A DNA stretch of 64,000 nucleotides, from assembly GCA_945898195.1 (NCBI GenBank), contig CAMDHM010000010.1, positions 1 through 64,000 of the forward strand. The letters run 5' to 3'. Origin of the DNA: Pseudobacteriovorax antillogorgiicola (GTDB taxonomy: Bacteria; Bdellovibrionota_B; Oligoflexia; Oligoflexales; RGVZ01). The notes beneath the pieces are model-generated. The model did not search any database. It saw only the letters and a program-made list of their open reading frames with translations, and was not told the DNA's origin. Each line of letters begins with the position of its first letter. Position 1 is the stretch's first letter. This document shows positions 25,563-33,806 of the stretch, one piece after another. A program made the position numbers and the translations under genes.

Positions 25563-26087
25563 ATGGCATCTAGAATTTGTTTCAAATTGGCGGGCTTCGG
25601 CATTGCAAGCAGCATTATTGCAGGGATTGCCTGCACCAAGAACCCCGACCAAACTAAAATGCAATACGTGCCCGATATGGCTGATTCTGCGGCATTAAAG
25701 TCCCAGCGGGATTTTCTGCAGCCGCCAGAAGGGTCGGTGACCAGAGCAGCGATTCTCTATCCGGCGACCATCGAGGAGGCAGAGAAAAATCTGCAAAACC
25801 CGATTCCGGCATCTGCCGAAGTGGCGGAGCAAGGTAAAAAACTATGGAATAAGTTTTGTATTCCCTGCCACGGCGTCGCTGGCGACAGCAACGGCAGCAT
25901 TACAGACGTATATCCGAAACCACCAAATCTTGTTGCCAAGGATTACCCGGCTCATAAAGACGGGTTCTATTTTCATAAGATGACTTTCGGTGGTGCGATC
26001 ATGCCGTCCTATGGACACGCGATCTCGCCGCAGGAACGTTGGCAGATAGCCCACTATATTCATGAACTGCAAAGGGTGGCGAAATGA
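25563..26087 (+). CDS. actE: Alternative complex III monoheme cytochrome c lipoprotein ActE
   Basis: 174 residues with one heme site, CIPCHG, and the later Met region IMPSYGH that probably supplies the axial ligand, as in class I cytochromes. The signal sequence ends in AGIAC, a lipobox, so the protein is probably lipid-anchored on the periplasmic side and passes electrons out of the complex. The start is the ATG with AAGGAG eight bases upstream; an ATG at 25530, overlapping the actD stop, would add 11 residues before the signal. ActE is the normal neighbour of ActD and ActF. Confidence 0.9.
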   Translation: MASRICFKLAGFGIASSIIAGIACTKNPDQTKMQYVPDMADSAALKSQRDFLQPPEGSVTRAAILYPATIEEAEKNLQNPIPASAEVAEQGKKLWNKFCIPCHGVAGDSNGSITDVYPKPPNLVAKDYPAHKDGFYFHKMTFGGAIMPSYGHAISPQERWQIAHYIHELQRVAK

Positions 26088-27334
26088 ACGCACGTCAGCT
26101 CTTCGATCTTCGTAATGATCTGAATTTGAAGCCCTCAACGAACGTCCGCGGCGCAATGGTATTTTGCCTGGTGACGGGTTTGCTGACAGTCGCCTATGGC
26201 ATGTTGGCGGGGATGCAGGAGCGTGTTTGGGGAAGCCTTCTCCTGAATGCGTTTTTCTTCTTTGCCATAGCCCTTGGCGGCAGTGTTTTCGCGGCCATGC
26301 AGGACGTGATCGGCGCAACGTGGGGACGTGCGGTCATGCGAATTCACGAAGCATTTACGAGTTTTTTGCCAGTGGCCGCGGCGATCTTCGTTTTGTTCTT
26401 CATTGCGATTAAGTTAGACTTTGCTCACGCTCGTAATGTTTACACGTGGATTAAAGAGCCGGATTCGATCCACCATTTTTGGGGAAAACGGACCTGGTTG
26501 GTTGAAAATTTCATGCTGCTCCGTGACACCTTTGCGATTGTGGTGATCGTGGGCCTTGCCCAGTGGCAGATCGGGATGAAGGTTCGTCGGGACAAGATTT
26601 TTGTTGCGGGACGTAAGGAAGATGCAGAGAGAGTTGGTCGGGAAGTGCAGGTGAAGCTTCGCTACTGGAGCGCGCCGATTTTAATCGCTTATGCCATTCT
26701 GTTTTCGATGCTCTGTTTTGATATGCTGATGTCTCTCGCCCCATCCTGGTTCTCTACCTTGTGGGGTGGATGGAACTTCGCGATTATGATGCAGACCGTG
26801 ATGGCGACGACCCTAATCACGATGTTCGCGATAGGAAATACGACGGTTGGTTCAATCATCCAACGTCATCATTTTCATGATGTTGGAAAACTCATGCACG
26901 GGTTCACCGTGTTCTTTGCCTATCTGACCTACGCTCATATTTTGACGTACTGGTTCGGCAATATTCCAGAAGAGACTGAGTATTTCATCCACCGCTCGCA
27001 TGCGCCGTGGGTATACGTGGTGATTGCGGCTCCGATCATGAGTTTTGTGATTCCGTTGTTTGGTTTGCTGCCAAAAATCAGCAAGTGGACACGGGGCATC
27101 ACAGTTCCCCTGGCGTCGGTGATTCTATTTGCCCAGTGGTTGGCTTACATTTTGGTGGTTCAGCCTCAGATTGTGGACGCCTCGGCGTGGAATGGTCCTT
27201 GGATTGAATTGGGTGTCGGTTTGGGAGTGCTGGGGACCTTCTTGTTGGCTTTTTTTCGGTTTGCTGGGCGTAATCCGATGGTTGCAGCCGCGGATCCTTT
27301 GTTCGCCGAGAGCCTCGGCGAGGGTGCCCACTAG
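26084..27334 (+). CDS. actF: Alternative complex III membrane subunit ActF (NrfD-like)
   Basis: 416 residues, about ten membrane helices, the second NrfD-like subunit. Motifs such as VMRIHEAFTSFLPVAAAIFV, ILFSMLCFDMLMSLAPSWFS and HDVGKLMHGFTVFFAYLTYA fit ActF. The ATG overlaps the actE stop and has AAAGGGTGG upstream, so actE and actF are coupled. It closes the operon: an intrinsic-terminator-like hairpin covers its stop codon. No cytochrome oxidase gene follows, although oxidase genes often sit next to act operons, so the electron acceptor cannot be read from this window. Confidence 0.91.
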   Translation: MNARQLFDLRNDLNLKPSTNVRGAMVFCLVTGLLTVAYGMLAGMQERVWGSLLLNAFFFFAIALGGSVFAAMQDVIGATWGRAVMRIHEAFTSFLPVAAAIFVLFFIAIKLDFAHARNVYTWIKEPDSIHHFWGKRTWLVENFMLLRDTFAIVVIVGLAQWQIGMKVRRDKIFVAGRKEDAERVGREVQVKLRYWSAPILIAYAILFSMLCFDMLMSLAPSWFSTLWGGWNFAIMMQTVMATTLITMFAIGNTTVGSIIQRHHFHDVGKLMHGFTVFFAYLTYAHILTYWFGNIPEETEYFIHRSHAPWVYVVIAAPIMSFVIPLFGLLPKISKWTRGITVPLASVILFAQWLAYILVVQPQIVDASAWNGPWIELGVGLGVLGTFLLAFFRFAGRNPMVAAADPLFAESLGEGAH

Positions 27335-27345
27335 GCAGCTTTTTT
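27321..27345 (+). terminator. Intrinsic terminator at the end of the act operon
   Basis: An eight-pair stem with one mismatch is centred on TGCC...GGCA (27325-27328 with 27334-27337), loop CACTA. It runs directly into six Ts (27340-27345). The actF stop codon TAG lies across the loop and stem. The stem is modest in strength but has the right form for Rho-independent termination on the plus strand. Confidence 0.5.
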
Positions 27346-27349
27346 CGAG

Positions 27350-27436
27350 TTATCCAATCAGCGGTCCATGGATGTAGAGATACGCCAGGATCGCTGTCGT
27401 CGCTTTTAGGGCGAGGGACGAAATTTGCTGCAACAT
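27350..27436 (-). CDS. Possible 28-residue hydrophobic small protein
   Basis: A short minus-strand frame begins ATG with GAGGT four bases upstream and encodes MLQQISSLALKATTAILA and ten more residues, ending in a hydrophobic turn (HGPLIG). It could be a single-pass membrane or toxin-like peptide. It lies in the 256-base gap between the act terminator and tatA. Only the good ribosome site and composition support it; chance is quite possible. Confidence 0.28.
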   Translation of the reverse strand: MLQQISSLALKATTAILAYLYIHGPLIG

Positions 27437-27590
27437 AATGACCTCACGTGTTAATGTCCGCCCCGTTGGGGATTGGGCAACATCAGAGTCCTCGGCACAG
27501 GTCTGCCAGACTTGAGCCAAGATTTTTCGACCCTGACCTTTCCAACCCCTTAACATAGTGTAATAATTCCAATATATTTGGGGGAGAACC

Positions 27591-27791
27591 ATGTCTATGC
27601 CAGGTTTTTGGGAACTTATTTTAATCCTTGCCGTGGTGACCCTACTTTTCGGCGGCAAGAAGCTACCACAACTTGGCGGCGCCATTGGTGAGTCCATCCG
27701 GAATTTCAAGCGGGGCATTAAGGACGAGGGAGCACGTCAAATTGAAGGCTCCAACGCTGAAGCCAGCATCGAATCTAATAAGCAAATATGA
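27591..27791 (+). CDS. tatA: Sec-independent protein translocase TatA
   Basis: 66 residues: short N-terminus, one membrane helix (FWELILILAVVTLLFGGKKL), the FGxxxLP hinge (FGGKKLPQLG) and an amphipathic helix (AIGESIRNFKRGIKDE), followed by a short polar tail. TatA forms the pore-like part of the twin-arginine pathway. The ATG follows GGGGAGA. It overlaps the next ATPase gene (ATGA). No tatB or tatC is present here. Its place downstream of actB, a Tat substrate, may be meaningful, but a terminator separates them. Confidence 0.93.
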   Translation: MSMPGFWELILILAVVTLLFGGKKLPQLGGAIGESIRNFKRGIKDEGARQIEGSNAEASIESNKQI

Positions 27792-28723
27792 TTCAAGGGA
27801 CAGCCCTTGCACGATTGCTGACCTCCCGGAAGTTACTTTTTGTGACTGGAAAGGGCGGGATTGGCAAAACTTTGGTTTCAGTGGCATTGGCTCAGGCAGC
27901 CGCGGCAGCTGGCCTTAAGGTTCTTTTAGTTGAGAATTCCTCCCGAGATCAAATTCCTTCTCTCTTCGGTATGGATCCAGTCGGTCATAATGAGACGATT
28001 GCTGCGCCAGGCATAAGCTGCATCAATCTAAATTCAGCGGGTAATTTCCGCGAATACGTGACGAAGTATCTTGGTCAGCAGAAAATGTTCGATACGGTGC
28101 TCAGCCATCGTGTCGTGCAGAGTTTTTTCAATACAATTCCTGGCCTCGCCGAGGCGATGATGCTCGGTCGCCTTTTCTACACGTGTGATATTCGTGAAGT
28201 TGATCAGCGTCCGGACCTTGTGATTTGCGACAGTCCTGCTTCTGGACACTTCCTGTCATTGATGACGACCCCGGATGCCATTGTTGGATCTGGCCTCGCT
28301 GGGCCAATGCTGCGCGACACACAAAAGGTTCTTGATTTTCTTCGGCGGGAGGATGATGTCGGCGTGATTTATGTGTGTACGCCTGAACCTTTGGTGGTCA
28401 GCGAGGCCGTGGATTTTTTACCCGTCATCCACCAAAAATCTCCAGCGAAACTGTGTGGCGTGATTGTCAATCGTATCCCTCCCGCAGTTACCGCTACGAC
28501 ATCGGCTCAGCGCGCTCCGGTGGGCGGAGAAGATTCAGCGCTCACTAATTTCCTGATTGAGCGCTCTGCCAAGTCTAAAACCGCCCTTGATATGCTCCGG
28601 GTTTCGGTTCAGCAATTTCCAGGTATCCTTTTTCTTGGGTTGCGTGATCTCGGTTTTGTTGATGATCCGCTGGCGTTGGATTTTTATCGGACACTCCTGA
28701 CAGAAGAAACATTGCACACGTGA
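27788..28723 (+). CDS. ArsA/Get3-family ATPase (first of a pair)
   Basis: 311 residues of the deviant Walker A ATPase class that includes ArsA, Get3 and MinD. VTGKGGIGKTLVSVAL carries both the signature and catalytic lysines; DLVICDSPASGHFLSLM is the switch II-like region with DSPA in place of the usual DTAPTGH. Soluble, probably dimeric. Bacterial members outside arsenic operons have little described function. There are no arsenic genes nearby, so arsenite transport is unlikely. Coupled at both ends, to tatA (ATGA) and to the second ATPase (GTGA), which suggests a heterodimer. Confidence 0.82.
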   Translation: MIQGTALARLLTSRKLLFVTGKGGIGKTLVSVALAQAAAAAGLKVLLVENSSRDQIPSLFGMDPVGHNETIAAPGISCINLNSAGNFREYVTKYLGQQKMFDTVLSHRVVQSFFNTIPGLAEAMMLGRLFYTCDIREVDQRPDLVICDSPASGHFLSLMTTPDAIVGSGLAGPMLRDTQKVLDFLRREDDVGVIYVCTPEPLVVSEAVDFLPVIHQKSPAKLCGVIVNRIPPAVTATTSAQRAPVGGEDSALTNFLIERSAKSKTALDMLRVSVQQFPGILFLGLRDLGFVDDPLALDFYRTLLTEETLHT

Positions 28724-29814
28724 CGATATCTCCAGACATTGATGCTCTACTTCAAGACAAAAAAATTATTGTTATGGTTGGTGCCGGTGGCGTTGGTAAA
28801 ACAACGGCTTCGGCCCTTTTAGCAATTCGAGCAGCCATGGCGGGACGTCGTGTCGCCTTGCTGAGCATTGACCCTGCAAAGCGGTTGGCCAGTGCGTTGG
28901 GCTTGGGACTTGGCCACGAGATGCATGCTGTGGACTTAAAGCACGATGAACGCAGCGCATTGCCTCATGGGTCCCTGCATGCTTCGATGCTGGATCAGAA
29001 GGCGGTCTTTGACCGTATGGTCCGTCTACATGCTCCCAGTCAGAAGATTGCTGATCGAATCATGCGGGACCCTCTCTACCGGGCTGCATCCACCAATCTC
29101 AGTGGTCCGCTGGAATATATGGCCCTTGCAAGATTGCAGGAGCTCACACAGGACAAGAATTTTGACCTCGTTATTCTAGATACCCCCCCAGACACTCACG
29201 CTCTCGATTTTTTGAAACGGCCCAATATTCTGGCTGGATTTATGGAAAACCGGGTCATGAACTGGCTGATCAAACCAGTTCTGGCCATGGGAAAGCTTGG
29301 CCTTGGAAGGCTCATTGGATTGGGCGAGAAATTGGCTGGTGGCGTCGCCAGCCTTACTGGATTCAGCGCGCTGCGCTCCTTTGGTGAATTCCTGCTGTTA
29401 ATGCAGGAGGTCATTGAAGGATTTCACAAGACTGGTGAGCAAGTTGTTGCGATTTTGCGAGATCACAAGACAGCCTTCATCCTCGTGGCTGTTCCGACCC
29501 GCGCTGCGGAGCGTTCGGCAGTTTTTCTCTCGGATCAACTTGCTGAAATGGACTACCGTGTGGATGGACTGGTGATCAATCGTTGTCTACCCACTGCTAC
29601 CGAGGCTGAATTGTCCAAAATGGTCGAAACGCTGCCTGCTGCAGCCATCGATTTTGTCAATGCCCGGCGCGCAGGCGAAGAAAAAGTGATTGGTAATTTG
29701 CATAAAAACCTCTCAATCTCGAGAAAAAAGAACCGCATCATCGTTCGGATCGAAGATCAAGGTGCAGACTTTCATGACATGGATGGGCTGACCCTACTGG
29801 CGCTGTCCTTTTGA
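28720..29814 (+). CDS. ArsA/Get3-family ATPase (second of a pair)
   Basis: 364 residues, same superfamily as the preceding protein. Its Walker A reads VGAGGVGKTTASALL: the catalytic Lys is kept, but the signature Lys at the second position of GKGGxGKT is Ala. LSIDPAKRLASALGL is the switch I-type Asp motif, and DLVILDTPPDTHALDFL is switch II, close to the Get3/ArsA DTAPTGHTLRLL pattern. The GTG start overlaps the preceding stop. A pair of unlike ATPases, one without the intersubunit signature lysine, may hydrolyse ATP asymmetrically. Function unknown. Confidence 0.82.
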   Translation: MTISPDIDALLQDKKIIVMVGAGGVGKTTASALLAIRAAMAGRRVALLSIDPAKRLASALGLGLGHEMHAVDLKHDERSALPHGSLHASMLDQKAVFDRMVRLHAPSQKIADRIMRDPLYRAASTNLSGPLEYMALARLQELTQDKNFDLVILDTPPDTHALDFLKRPNILAGFMENRVMNWLIKPVLAMGKLGLGRLIGLGEKLAGGVASLTGFSALRSFGEFLLLMQEVIEGFHKTGEQVVAILRDHKTAFILVAVPTRAAERSAVFLSDQLAEMDYRVDGLVINRCLPTATEAELSKMVETLPAAAIDFVNARRAGEEKVIGNLHKNLSISRKKNRIIVRIEDQGADFHDMDGLTLLALSF

Positions 29815-29866
29815 ATGATTGATAATTGTATGTGGGCCACTATGGGGCCTCCACATGCGGTGATTC

Positions 29867-30658
29867 ATGCCAGTTCGAACAGCTGAAATTGCGGTGAATT
29901 GGTTAGGGGTCGAAGCAACGGCGTTGCTTATCGATCTTGGTAAATTTTTTGTTTATGTCGGTGACGTTTTGAAACAGAGTGTCCGCAAGCCAATGCGGAC
30001 AGCCCTTGTTTTTCAGCAACTCGAATTTATCGGTAATCAATCACTCAATATCATCTTACTCACGGGATTTTTTACCGGTGCGGTTTTCGGACTGCAAATC
30101 GGCGGTATTTTCCAGATTTTTAAGGCCGAGGGACTGATGGGCGCTGCCACAGCCAAGGCTTTAACTCGCGAGCTCGCCCCGCTCATGACGGGGTTTCTTA
30201 TCTCAGGACGCGTTGGCTCTGCCATGACTGCCGAACTTGCGACGATGCGGGTAAGTGAGCAGATTGATGCGATGGAAGCCATGGGAGTTGATCCCGTGAA
30301 TTATCTTGTCGTTCCGCGATTTATTGCTTCGGTTGCGATCATTCCACTGCTTTGTGTGGTTTTTATTTTTATCGGGATCATCGGAGCCTACATGACCGGT
30401 GTGGGCATTTTTCGCGTCGATGTCGGAATATTTATCGAGAAGATGATTCAAATTGTGAACATGAACGATATTTGGAATGGCCTGCAAAAATCAGCTGTTT
30501 TTGCGGTGCTCATGAGTTTGATTGCATGCCGCTACGGCCTGCGTGCGTCTGGAGGCGCCAAAGGGGTCGGAGTTGCAACCACCAATTCCGTGGTTGTGAG
30601 CCTTTTGGCGATTTTGTGCTGTGATGTTTTTCTGACATACATGCAGGTGAAGTTTTGA
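29867..30658 (+). CDS. mlaE: MlaE/YrbE-family lipid transport permease
   Basis: 263 residues with about five membrane helices. The MlaE core is clear: LILLTGFFTG-like helix start, ELAPLMTGFLISGRVGSAMT, AELATMRVSEQIDAMEAMG and NYLVVPRFIA. In Mla systems MlaE forms the inner-membrane channel of an ABC transporter that moves phospholipids between the membranes. The stop overlaps the ATPase start (TTGA). It begins 52 bases after the ATPase pair. Confidence 0.92.
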   Translation: MPVRTAEIAVNWLGVEATALLIDLGKFFVYVGDVLKQSVRKPMRTALVFQQLEFIGNQSLNIILLTGFFTGAVFGLQIGGIFQIFKAEGLMGAATAKALTRELAPLMTGFLISGRVGSAMTAELATMRVSEQIDAMEAMGVDPVNYLVVPRFIASVAIIPLLCVVFIFIGIIGAYMTGVGIFRVDVGIFIEKMIQIVNMNDIWNGLQKSAVFAVLMSLIACRYGLRASGGAKGVGVATTNSVVVSLLAILCCDVFLTYMQVKF

Positions 30659-31404
30659 TTGAGTTCAAGCAGGTTCGGAAAGTATTTGGCAGTAGGGTTG
30701 TCTTGGACGATCTGGATATCGTTGTGCCGCCGGGTAAGATCACCTTTATCATCGGAAAATCAGGTGAAGGCAAATCCGTAACAATCAAAAATCTCATGGG
30801 GCTCATGCACCCTGATCGCGGACAAATTATCGTCGACGGCGAGGACATAACGAAGTTGGATGAGGAACAATTACGATTCTACCGACGCAAGTTTGGGATG
30901 TTGTTCCAGAATGCTGCGCTTTTTGACAGTATGACTGTCGGTGAAAACGTCATTTTTCCTTTGCGCGAGCACACTCGATTGCCCCTTCCCGCGATGCTGG
31001 AAAGGGTCGAAGAAGTTTTGGCTCTGATTGGTTTACCTGGGATTCAACATAAATTTCCAACTGAGCTTTCAACGGGTGAGAAGAAGCGCGTGGGCCTAGC
31101 CCGTGCACTTGTCACAAAGCCAAAATACATCCTTTATGACGAACCTACCACGGGGATGGATCCCCTCGTTTCTGAGATGATTGATGGTTTAATCGTTCAG
31201 ATAAACCGCGATGTGCCGGATGTTTCGTCGATAGTTATTTCCCATGACCTAAAGGCCGCATTGGCAACAGCCGAAAACATTGTGATGCTATATCAGGGGA
31301 AAGTTGCCCTTGCCGGTCCACCAGATGCATTCAGAAAGACCAAAGATCCTGTGGTGCGGCAGTTTTTTTCGGGTAGCGTCGAAGGGCCAATGGAGTTTTT
31401 GTAG
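30655..31404 (+). CDS. mlaF: MlaF-family lipid transport ATPase
   Basis: 249-residue ABC ATPase partner of MlaE. Walker A IIGKSGEGKSVTIKN, Q-loop FGMLFQNAALFDSMTV, signature LSTGEKKRVGLARAL, Walker B YILYDEPTTGMDP and H-loop VISHDLKAAL are all intact. The TTG start overlaps the mlaE stop, so the two are coupled. GALFDSMTV-like wording in the Q-loop region is characteristic of MlaF proteins. Confidence 0.92.
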   Translation: MIEFKQVRKVFGSRVVLDDLDIVVPPGKITFIIGKSGEGKSVTIKNLMGLMHPDRGQIIVDGEDITKLDEEQLRFYRRKFGMLFQNAALFDSMTVGENVIFPLREHTRLPLPAMLERVEEVLALIGLPGIQHKFPTELSTGEKKRVGLARALVTKPKYILYDEPTTGMDPLVSEMIDGLIVQINRDVPDVSSIVISHDLKAALATAENIVMLYQGKVALAGPPDAFRKTKDPVVRQFFSGSVEGPMEFL

Positions 31405-31440
31405 TAACTGAGTCTAATTGTATAGGCGGTGATAAACAAA

Positions 31441-32907
31441 ATGAAAACGCTTGGCACAGAGTTCAAGGTCGGACTCTTTACGCTCGTGGCGCTTTCTACG
31501 CTCGTCTACATGTTCTTTGTTCTGAGCCCGGATAGCTTTGAGTCGGGCCGGCGCAATAATTATTACACCATCCTCAGTGATGCTGCGGGCATTATTGCCA
31601 AAACTCACGTTAAGACCAACGGAGTCATCATTGGCAAGGTGAAAGATGTTCGCCTTGACGTCAATATGACGCGTGTCGATATGGAAATTGACATCAACGT
31701 CAAGATTTCTGAGGGGTCGCATATTGAGGTGCGAACCCGCGGGCTTTTGGGCGACGTTTTTTTAGAAATTATCCGAGCTGAAGATAACGGACACTATATT
31801 CCCAAGGGCGGCATGATTCCCAAGTCGGAAGGATCTACAGATATGCAGGCCGTTTTGGGGTTGGCCGGAAGCATTGGACGTGACGTTAAAAAGATCACGC
31901 AGGTTTTGGCCGAGGTGATGGGATCGGACGATGGCAAAAGAAATCTTGGCGAGATTCTTGGCAATATTCACGATAGTTCCAGTGACCTTCGTAAGACCAT
32001 GGGTGCCCTGCGGGGTGCTGTGGGTGATAGGCCCGAGGACGTAAAGGCCATCGTTGCAAATATTAAGGTGTTTACCGAGGGCCTGCGCGAGGTCTTGGGA
32101 AAAGACAATCGGGCAAAGCTGCAGAACATCATTGCGTCGTTTGACGAGTCGATGGGCGACGTCAAAGGAGCCAGCAAAAATATTCGCATGATTGCTGAAA
32201 AAGTTGAGCGCGGTGAGGGAACCATCGGCAAGCTTTTGGCTGACGAGTCCACGATTGCCGAAATTGAGGGTGCGATAAAAGACCTACGCGAAGTTTTATC
32301 GCCAGTGAAGAAGCTTGAAGTCGGGGTGGAGTATCGCGGCGAGTTTCGCAACGATCAGACTGGGCAAAATTATTTTAATATGGTGTTTCGGACCCGTCCT
32401 GATCGCTACTACCTCATTGGTGCTACCGATGTGCTGGGTGAACAAGTTGACCGGACCACAAAGACAATTACAGAAGAGCCGACGGTTGATGACGACCCAA
32501 ATACGACGCAGACGAGAGAGGTTATTCAGGATCGGAAGGCGCTGCGTTACAACATGCAGTTTGCCAAGCGGTTTGGCATCATCGGTGTTCGATTTGGATT
32601 ATTTGAGTCTACCGGTGGCTGGGCCACAGACCTTTATTTATTTCGCGATCGTTTGAGGATCAGTGCTGAGGCATTTGACTGGAAAACAAAGGATAACGAA
32701 TTCCGTCGGGTAGCCCATTTGAAGGCCTATGCGAGCGCACTCTTTTTCAATCATGTCTCGGCGATTGTTGGAGTGGACGATATAACGCGCCTGGATCCCG
32801 TGACTCATGTTGAAACTGACAAACCAAAGTATTATTTCGGGGCTGGCTTGAGTTTCAATGACAGCGATCTGAGAACGTTGTTTGGCGCAGCTGCTATGGC
32901 CCGCTGA
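31441..32907 (+). CDS. mlaD: MCE-domain protein (MlaD-like) with long C-terminal extension
   Basis: 488 residues, much longer than E. coli MlaD (about 180). N-terminal membrane helix (FKVGLFTLVALSTLVYMFFV), then one MCE domain (about 35-115: YYTILSDAAGIIAKTHVKTN, GVIIGKV, RGLLGDVFLEI). A long helical, probably coiled-coil region follows (about 140-290). The last 200 residues (from about VGVEYRGEFRN) show alternating amphipathic strands like an outer-membrane barrel. Such a protein could reach from inner to outer membrane. ATG 31441 is chosen because AGGCGGTGA lies eight bases upstream; GTG 31429 is in frame but overlaps that site. No MlaA, MlaB or MlaC gene is adjacent. Confidence 0.85.
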   Translation: MKTLGTEFKVGLFTLVALSTLVYMFFVLSPDSFESGRRNNYYTILSDAAGIIAKTHVKTNGVIIGKVKDVRLDVNMTRVDMEIDINVKISEGSHIEVRTRGLLGDVFLEIIRAEDNGHYIPKGGMIPKSEGSTDMQAVLGLAGSIGRDVKKITQVLAEVMGSDDGKRNLGEILGNIHDSSSDLRKTMGALRGAVGDRPEDVKAIVANIKVFTEGLREVLGKDNRAKLQNIIASFDESMGDVKGASKNIRMIAEKVERGEGTIGKLLADESTIAEIEGAIKDLREVLSPVKKLEVGVEYRGEFRNDQTGQNYFNMVFRTRPDRYYLIGATDVLGEQVDRTTKTITEEPTVDDDPNTTQTREVIQDRKALRYNMQFAKRFGIIGVRFGLFESTGGWATDLYLFRDRLRISAEAFDWKTKDNEFRRVAHLKAYASALFFNHVSAIVGVDDITRLDPVTHVETDKPKYYFGAGLSFNDSDLRTLFGAAAMAR

Positions 32908-32926
32908 CAGGGTTCTCTGTTACAGC
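32903..32926. terminator. Hairpin spanning two convergent stop codons
   Basis: GCTGACAG pairs with CTGT-TA-CAGC around the loop GGTTCT, with a two-base bulge. The mlaD stop (TGA) and the FAH gene stop (TAA on the minus strand) both lie in the stem. It could end transcription in both directions; neither side has a T tract. Confidence 0.33.
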
Positions 32927-33579
32927 GTGCCTTCCTCATCAAGTGCGCATTTTCCATCCAGCACAAATTGCATCCTGAAGGAATCACCCAGGCGCAGTGG
33001 TCCGACCCCTTCGGGGGTTCCGGTATAAATGATATCCCCAGGAAATAGGCCGTGGGAGTCATTGATTGTTGCAAGGAGCGATTCGAGGTTGAAGGTCATT
33101 TCCCGCGGTGAGCCGTGCTGGCGCTTTTCACCGTTGACCCACAGGGTGAAATGGGCGGCTTCAAGGCGTGACAGGGTATCCGATGCAGGGCCCACATGAA
33201 GCAGCTGCACGAAGGATGAGAGGATGGCGGCACCCTTGAAACTCTTGGCTTCGGTCCAAGGCAGGCCTGCTTTTTTCAGACGGTTTTGAAGCTCGCGACG
33301 GGTCAGATCCAGACCTAAGGCAACTTGGTCAACGTGGCGGAGCAGGTGAGCGTCTCCTGTTCCTGGAGATGAACCGATGTGCAGGACAAGTTCCAATTCA
33401 TGATGAAATGTTTCCTCTGGGTAGGCGATCTGCCCGGGCTCGTCGAGTCCGCGGACTGCAGAGGGCGATTTGAGGAACACCACAGGGCTGCTTGGAACGG
33501 CATTGCCGAGCTCCCTGGCGTGGGCACCAAAGTTGCGGCCAATGCAGTAGATGGCACGGATGGGCGGTGTGGAGGGCAT
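32920..33579 (-). CDS. Fumarylacetoacetate hydrolase family protein
   Basis: 219 residues, the size of single-domain FAH-family enzymes such as YcgM/FAHD1 (acylpyruvate hydrolase or oxaloacetate decarboxylase). Metal ligands are visible in FHHELELVLHIG (Glu pair) and in ALGLDLTRRELQ (Asp). SFKGAAILSSF and IIYTGTPEGVGPL are family motifs. The ATG follows GGAG. It stands alone, convergent with mlaD. Substrate cannot be assigned from sequence. Confidence 0.88.
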   Translation of the reverse strand: MPSTPPIRAIYCIGRNFGAHARELGNAVPSSPVVFLKSPSAVRGLDEPGQIAYPEETFHHELELVLHIGSSPGTGDAHLLRHVDQVALGLDLTRRELQNRLKKAGLPWTEAKSFKGAAILSSFVQLLHVGPASDTLSRLEAAHFTLWVNGEKRQHGSPREMTFNLESLLATINDSHGLFPGDIIYTGTPEGVGPLRLGDSFRMQFVLDGKCALDEEGTL

Positions 33580-33697
33580 TTTGGCTCCATTGTGATGCGG
33601 GGTTCAGGTTTCGCTGGATTGTCCTAAGTTTAGGAGGATTTGTCATCCTGGGCGTAGGCAGGGGCACCTAGGGCATCTTTTTAAATGTATTTTATAG

Positions 33698-33742
33698 TTT
33701 TAATAGAATTATGTTGATTTTAATAGAATCACTTGTTATAAG
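33698..33742 (+). promoter_or_regulatory. Sigma70-type promoter with 20-bp-spaced direct repeat
   Basis: A -35 box TTGATT (33714-33719), a 17-base spacer and a -10 box TATAAG (33737-33742) lie about 65 bases before the next gene. The 12-base word TTTTAATAGAAT occurs exactly at 33698-33709 and again at 33718-33729, 20 bases apart (two helical turns), the second copy overlapping the -35 and spacer. This layout fits a regulator bound as side-by-side protomers on one DNA face. Confidence 0.5.
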
Positions 33743-33806
33743 AAGGGGGTCGATTGTTGTTGTTGCGGATGTTTTTAAGCTGAAGTTGTGACGGAGAATA
33801 GAACAC

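Noticed and set aside
27788-29814. Arsenite efflux ATPase ArsA
   Set aside because: The ATPase fold fits, but there is no arsB, arsR or arsC nearby and the two halves are separate genes; called only as family members.
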